Positions 61,955 to 64,000 of a DNA stretch of 64,000 nucleotides are shown piece by piece. Both the position numbers and the translations under genes were made by a program. The notes under the pieces are model-generated. The model worked only from the letters and a program-made list of their open reading frames with translations. It was not told the DNA's origin and did not search any database. Numbering within the stretch: position 1 is the first letter of the stretch; each line of letters opens with the position of its first letter. This DNA comes from Ectopseudomonas mendocina (GTDB lineage Bacteria; Pseudomonadota; Gammaproteobacteria; Pseudomonadales; Pseudomonadaceae), in NCBI RefSeq assembly GCF_007049795.1, contig NZ_SCFY01000006.1, positions 157,535 through 221,534 on the forward strand, in the 5' to 3' direction.

Positions 61955-62030
61955 GCCCAGGTAGCTCAGTTGGTAGAGCAGGGGATTGAAAATCCCCGTG
62001 TCGGCGGTTCGATTCCGTCCCTGGGCACCA
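61955..62030 (+). tRNA. tRNA-Phe (GAA)
   Basis: 76-base cloverleaf. Acceptor GCCCAGG pairs with CCTGGGC, D-loop AGCTCAGTTGGTAGAGC, anticodon stem GGGGATT-GAA-AATCCCC, T-loop GGTTCGATTCC, and encoded CCA at the 3' end. Anticodon GAA reads Phe codons. Its 3' end is a likely attachment site for the integrase 170 bases downstream. Confidence 0.98.
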
Positions 62031-62081
62031 TTACATATGGTCTGCCTCACAATCGATTCACCCGAGTGAGACAGAACCTCA

Positions 62082-62114
62082 GAAAAGCCGGCCCTTGCGC
62101 CGGCTTTTCTTTTT
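62082..62114 (+). terminator. Terminator after tRNA-Phe
   Basis: AAAAGCCGGC and GCCGGCTTTT form a 10-bp stem around CCTTGC followed by CTTTTT. It also insulates the tRNA from the integrase gene. Confidence 0.88.
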
Positions 62115-62200
62115 CCGGGTTCGCCCGGATCCCCCTAGATATCCCCCAGCTTTGGGTATATGTTTTGGTATACGCCGGTTCGATAACGGAACGTATACCT

Positions 62201-63508
62201 ATGCCACGTGTAGCCACTCCACTAAGCGACTCAAAATGCGAGGCCGCTAAGCCACGCGAGAAGGACTATTCGCTTTTTGATGGGGAAGGCCTCCATCTCC
62301 TCGTCAAGGCCAATGGCAGTAAAACGTGGCGCTTCAAATTCAAACGTCCAGATGGGCGCTTTGGTCTAGCCACTTTTGGCAAATATCCAGCACTAACGCT
62401 CAAAGCAGCCCGCGAAAGGCGCTCAGCAGCTCTCACACTGCTTGCCAACGGAAAAGACCCCATGGAGGCCGCCCATGAGGAGAAACGCGCGTCAGCGGCC
62501 TCCCAGGGCCATACACTCAGAGTCTTGGCCAGCGAATGGCATGGGATCAACTCAAAGAAATGGTCGCCTGGACATTCCGCCACCGTCCTGAAACGAATGG
62601 AGACCTACCTTTTCCCCAAGCTTGGGGAACGTCCCGTTTCTACGCTTACCACTCGAGACCTCTACCCCCCAATCGATGATGCAGAGAAACAAGGGTTCCA
62701 CGAAACCGCCAGCCGCCTGCGGCAGTACCTAAACGGAATCATGCGCCTTGCCATTCGACGCGGAGTCATCAACAGCAACCCAGCAATAGACCTAGAAACC
62801 AGTGGCAGCCTCAAAAGTAGCCATCGCCCTGCACTGGCTCTCGAACGTTTGCCCGAACTGATTCAGCGACTCTCCCACTACAACGGGCGCCAGATTACTC
62901 AGCTAGCCGTAAAGCTATGCCTTCATGTCTTTGTTCGTTCCAGCGAACTGCGTTTCGCACGATGGAGTGAAATTGACTTTGAAAACGCCATGTGGCGCAT
63001 CCCAGAAACAAGAACCCCCATTGAGAACGTCAAAAACTCTCATCGTGGCACCAAAATGGGCACCGTTCACCTGATTCCTTTGAGCGCTCAGGCAATCGAT
63101 CTTCTAAATGAGCTCTATCAGCTATCCGGGGAATTAGAGCTGTTGTTTCCAGGCGACCATAAGGATTGGAAGCCGATGAGTGAAAATACCGTCAACGCCG
63201 CGCTACGCCGCGTGGGCTATGACACAAAAAAGGATGTCTGCGGCCATGGATTCAGAGCGATGGCCTGCTCTGCACTTACTGAATCTGGCTTGTGGAGCAA
63301 GGACGCGGTTGAACTCCAAATGAGTCACATGGAGCGAGATGACACCCGGGCAGCGTACACCCACCTTGCCAAACACTTGGACGAAAGGAGGCTGATGCTG
63401 CAATGGTGGTCAGACTACCTTGATGCGAACAGCGAAAAGCACATTACGCCCTTTGACTACGCAAGAGTGAATACTGGCAACCAGCTCATGAGAGCCAAGC
63501 ATGGATAA
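62201..63508 (+). CDS. Tyrosine site-specific integrase (P4-type) of a tRNA-Phe island
   Basis: A 435-residue integrase: N-terminal DUF4102 arm-binding domain (PLSDSKCEAAKPREKDYSLFDGEGLHLLV), SAM-like core-binding domain, and catalytic domain with R251 (SSELRFARW), H349 and R352 (GHGFRAMA) and nucleophile Y386 (RAAYTHLA). The triad and length fit P4/prophage CP4-57 relatives. The coding GC is clearly lower than in mutY-yggX. It points away from the tRNA, with an AT-richer leader containing GTATATG...GGTATACG. ATG 62201 is chosen because it begins the domain; the frame runs back into the tRNA. Confidence 0.93.
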   Translation: MPRVATPLSDSKCEAAKPREKDYSLFDGEGLHLLVKANGSKTWRFKFKRPDGRFGLATFGKYPALTLKAARERRSAALTLLANGKDPMEAAHEEKRASAASQGHTLRVLASEWHGINSKKWSPGHSATVLKRMETYLFPKLGERPVSTLTTRDLYPPIDDAEKQGFHETASRLRQYLNGIMRLAIRRGVINSNPAIDLETSGSLKSSHRPALALERLPELIQRLSHYNGRQITQLAVKLCLHVFVRSSELRFARWSEIDFENAMWRIPETRTPIENVKNSHRGTKMGTVHLIPLSAQAIDLLNELYQLSGELELLFPGDHKDWKPMSENTVNAALRRVGYDTKKDVCGHGFRAMACSALTESGLWSKDAVELQMSHMERDDTRAAYTHLAKHLDERRLMLQWWSDYLDANSEKHITPFDYARVNTGNQLMRAKHG

Positions 63509-63953
63509 GATTTACAGACATTTACCATGGCTCTCAGCAGCAGAGGCATGCGATTTTTTAGGACAGATCACCCACACTGAGATCAATGTCCAAACCCTCA
63601 AGGTGCTTTGCACTGCGCGATTATGTAATGCCTACATAGATTGCCATGGGGTGCAAGGCATTACCCAGCGGGGCCAGAAAGTCTGTGCAGACGGAAGCCA
63701 AATGCTCCTAGCCCCATCGAGCCTTACAGCTACCGAATATGCGAACAAAGACGGTGTGATTCGCCCGGCCCTAGAGTCCCGGCAACCACTGATGAAAGGC
63801 CCCGTGGTTCTCTATGCAGACAATGGCACGCAAGTAGCGGACGATATCGAGTGGACACAGACAAATGGTCAGCTAGAGCACCTCGCCATTTTTAAAACAA
63901 GCGGTAAGCGTCCGCCGAACTCACCTTGCGTGATTCAGGCAGGTACCCACTGA
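63501..63953 (+). CDS. Hypothetical island protein, 3' end cut by an IS66-type insertion
   Basis: The ATG lies inside the last codons of the integrase gene (eight-base overlap), so it is coupled to it. About 134 native residues (LPWLSAAEACDFLGQI and so on) match no domain I know; the start resembles a helix-turn-helix-like segment. From 63904 the DNA is IS66-type end sequence, so the last 16 residues are not native and the gene is truncated. Function unknown; genes in this position often accompany integrases of islands. Confidence 0.6.
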   Translation: MDKIYRHLPWLSAAEACDFLGQITHTEINVQTLKVLCTARLCNAYIDCHGVQGITQRGQKVCADGSQMLLAPSSLTATEYANKDGVIRPALESRQPLMKGPVVLYADNGTQVADDIEWTQTNGQLEHLAIFKTSGKRPPNSPCVIQAGTH

Positions 63954-64000
63954 TGCGGCAGTAGTTGGCCGATCTCACTCGCCCGCTGCGTCGGCAGTCG
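63904..64000. mobile_element. End of an IS66-family insertion sequence (runs off the window)
   Basis: GTAAGCGTCCGCCG at 63904 matches the conserved GTAAGCG start of IS66 terminal inverted repeats. Reading inward on the minus strand there is a frame ending RASEIGQLLPHQWVPA, like the C-terminus of IS66 transposases. The other end and target duplication are outside the window. Confidence 0.65.
63935..64000 (-). CDS. IS66-type transposase, C-terminal fragment (partial)
   Basis: The minus-strand frame entering at 64000 reads RLPTQRASEIGQLLPHQ then WVPA and TGA (63937-63935). The LPT...I..LLPH.W pattern resembles the C-terminal tail of IS66 TnpC proteins, and the frame stops 31 bases from the IS end, as expected. 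Only 21 codons are visible. Confidence 0.45.
   Translation of the reverse strand, partial: RLPTQRASEIGQLLPHQWVPA

Noticed and set aside
61952..62200. An 83-residue N-terminal extension of the integrase reading through the tRNA
   Set aside because: The extension is tRNA-Phe and its terminator. The DUF4102 domain begins right after ATG 62201.

Overview
The window is a high-GC chromosomal segment from a Pseudomonas species, probably of the P. mendocina/oleovorans/alcaligenes type. The evidence is gene content and order: ilvD, folA, thyA-lgt, ptsP-rppH, ilvA, rpiA, an AaaA-type autotransporter, serA, a HacB-type acylase, trmL-secB-grx-gpmI-ctpA, the hisBHAF cluster, mutY-yggX and tRNA-Phe. The left half (to about 43.1 kb) resembles the P. 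aeruginosa PA0305-PA0353 neighbourhood in rearranged order. The right half resembles PA5126-PA5149. The join lies between the hacB-like gene and a candidate nrsZ small RNA. Locus numbers are from memory, not from a search.

Layout. 0-3 kb: end of a polyamine-type ABC transporter, then ilvD. 3.07-7.09 kb: a solitary 1340-codon gene of lower GC encoding an N-terminal NACHT/STAND-like NTPase, a long helical middle and a C-terminal PD-(D/E)XK-like nuclease. It sits between a terminator and a phosphodiesterase gene and is the best candidate for an undescribed defence system. 7.2-23.8 kb: housekeeping genes (gloA, folA, glpQ, a membrane protein/GTPase pair, thyA-lgt, ptsP-rppH, a HAD phosphatase, ilvA, rpiA). 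24-29.5 kb: autotransporter aminopeptidase, then a cadmium/zinc efflux unit (cadA and DUF3703 against divergent cadR, with a 19-bp-spacer MerR-type promoter). 29.5-43.1 kb: two SdiA-regulated/CarP-like beta-propellers flanking carO, a D-2-hydroxyglutarate dehydrogenase divergent from serA, a prolyl-hydroxylase-like dioxygenase, hydrolases, and an AraC regulator divergent from the hacB-like acylase. 43.1-43.4 kb: sigma-54 promoter plus two 48-bp direct repeats, the candidate NrsZ RNA. 43.4-50 kb: trmL, secB, grxC, rhodanese, gpmI, EnvC-like factor, ctpA. 50-52.6 kb: three tandem paralogous periplasmic binding proteins without a transporter. 52.8-56 kb: the his operon, with a MITE-like element between hisA and hisF. 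56-61.8 kb: an OFA-type MFS transporter, asmA, mutY, yggX. 61.95 kb to the end: tRNA-Phe with a tyrosine integrase next to it, starting a genomic island whose second gene is cut by an IS66-type element running off the window.

Functional links: ilvD and ilvA serve branched-chain amino acid synthesis. SerA and D-2-hydroxyglutarate dehydrogenase form a coupled serine-synthesis pair. The HAD phosphatase at 20.2 kb may supply the histidinol-phosphate phosphatase step that the monofunctional hisB lacks. Long inverted REP-like repeats punctuate the gaps. Starts were moved from the longest reading frame where a ribosome-binding site or family length argued for it.
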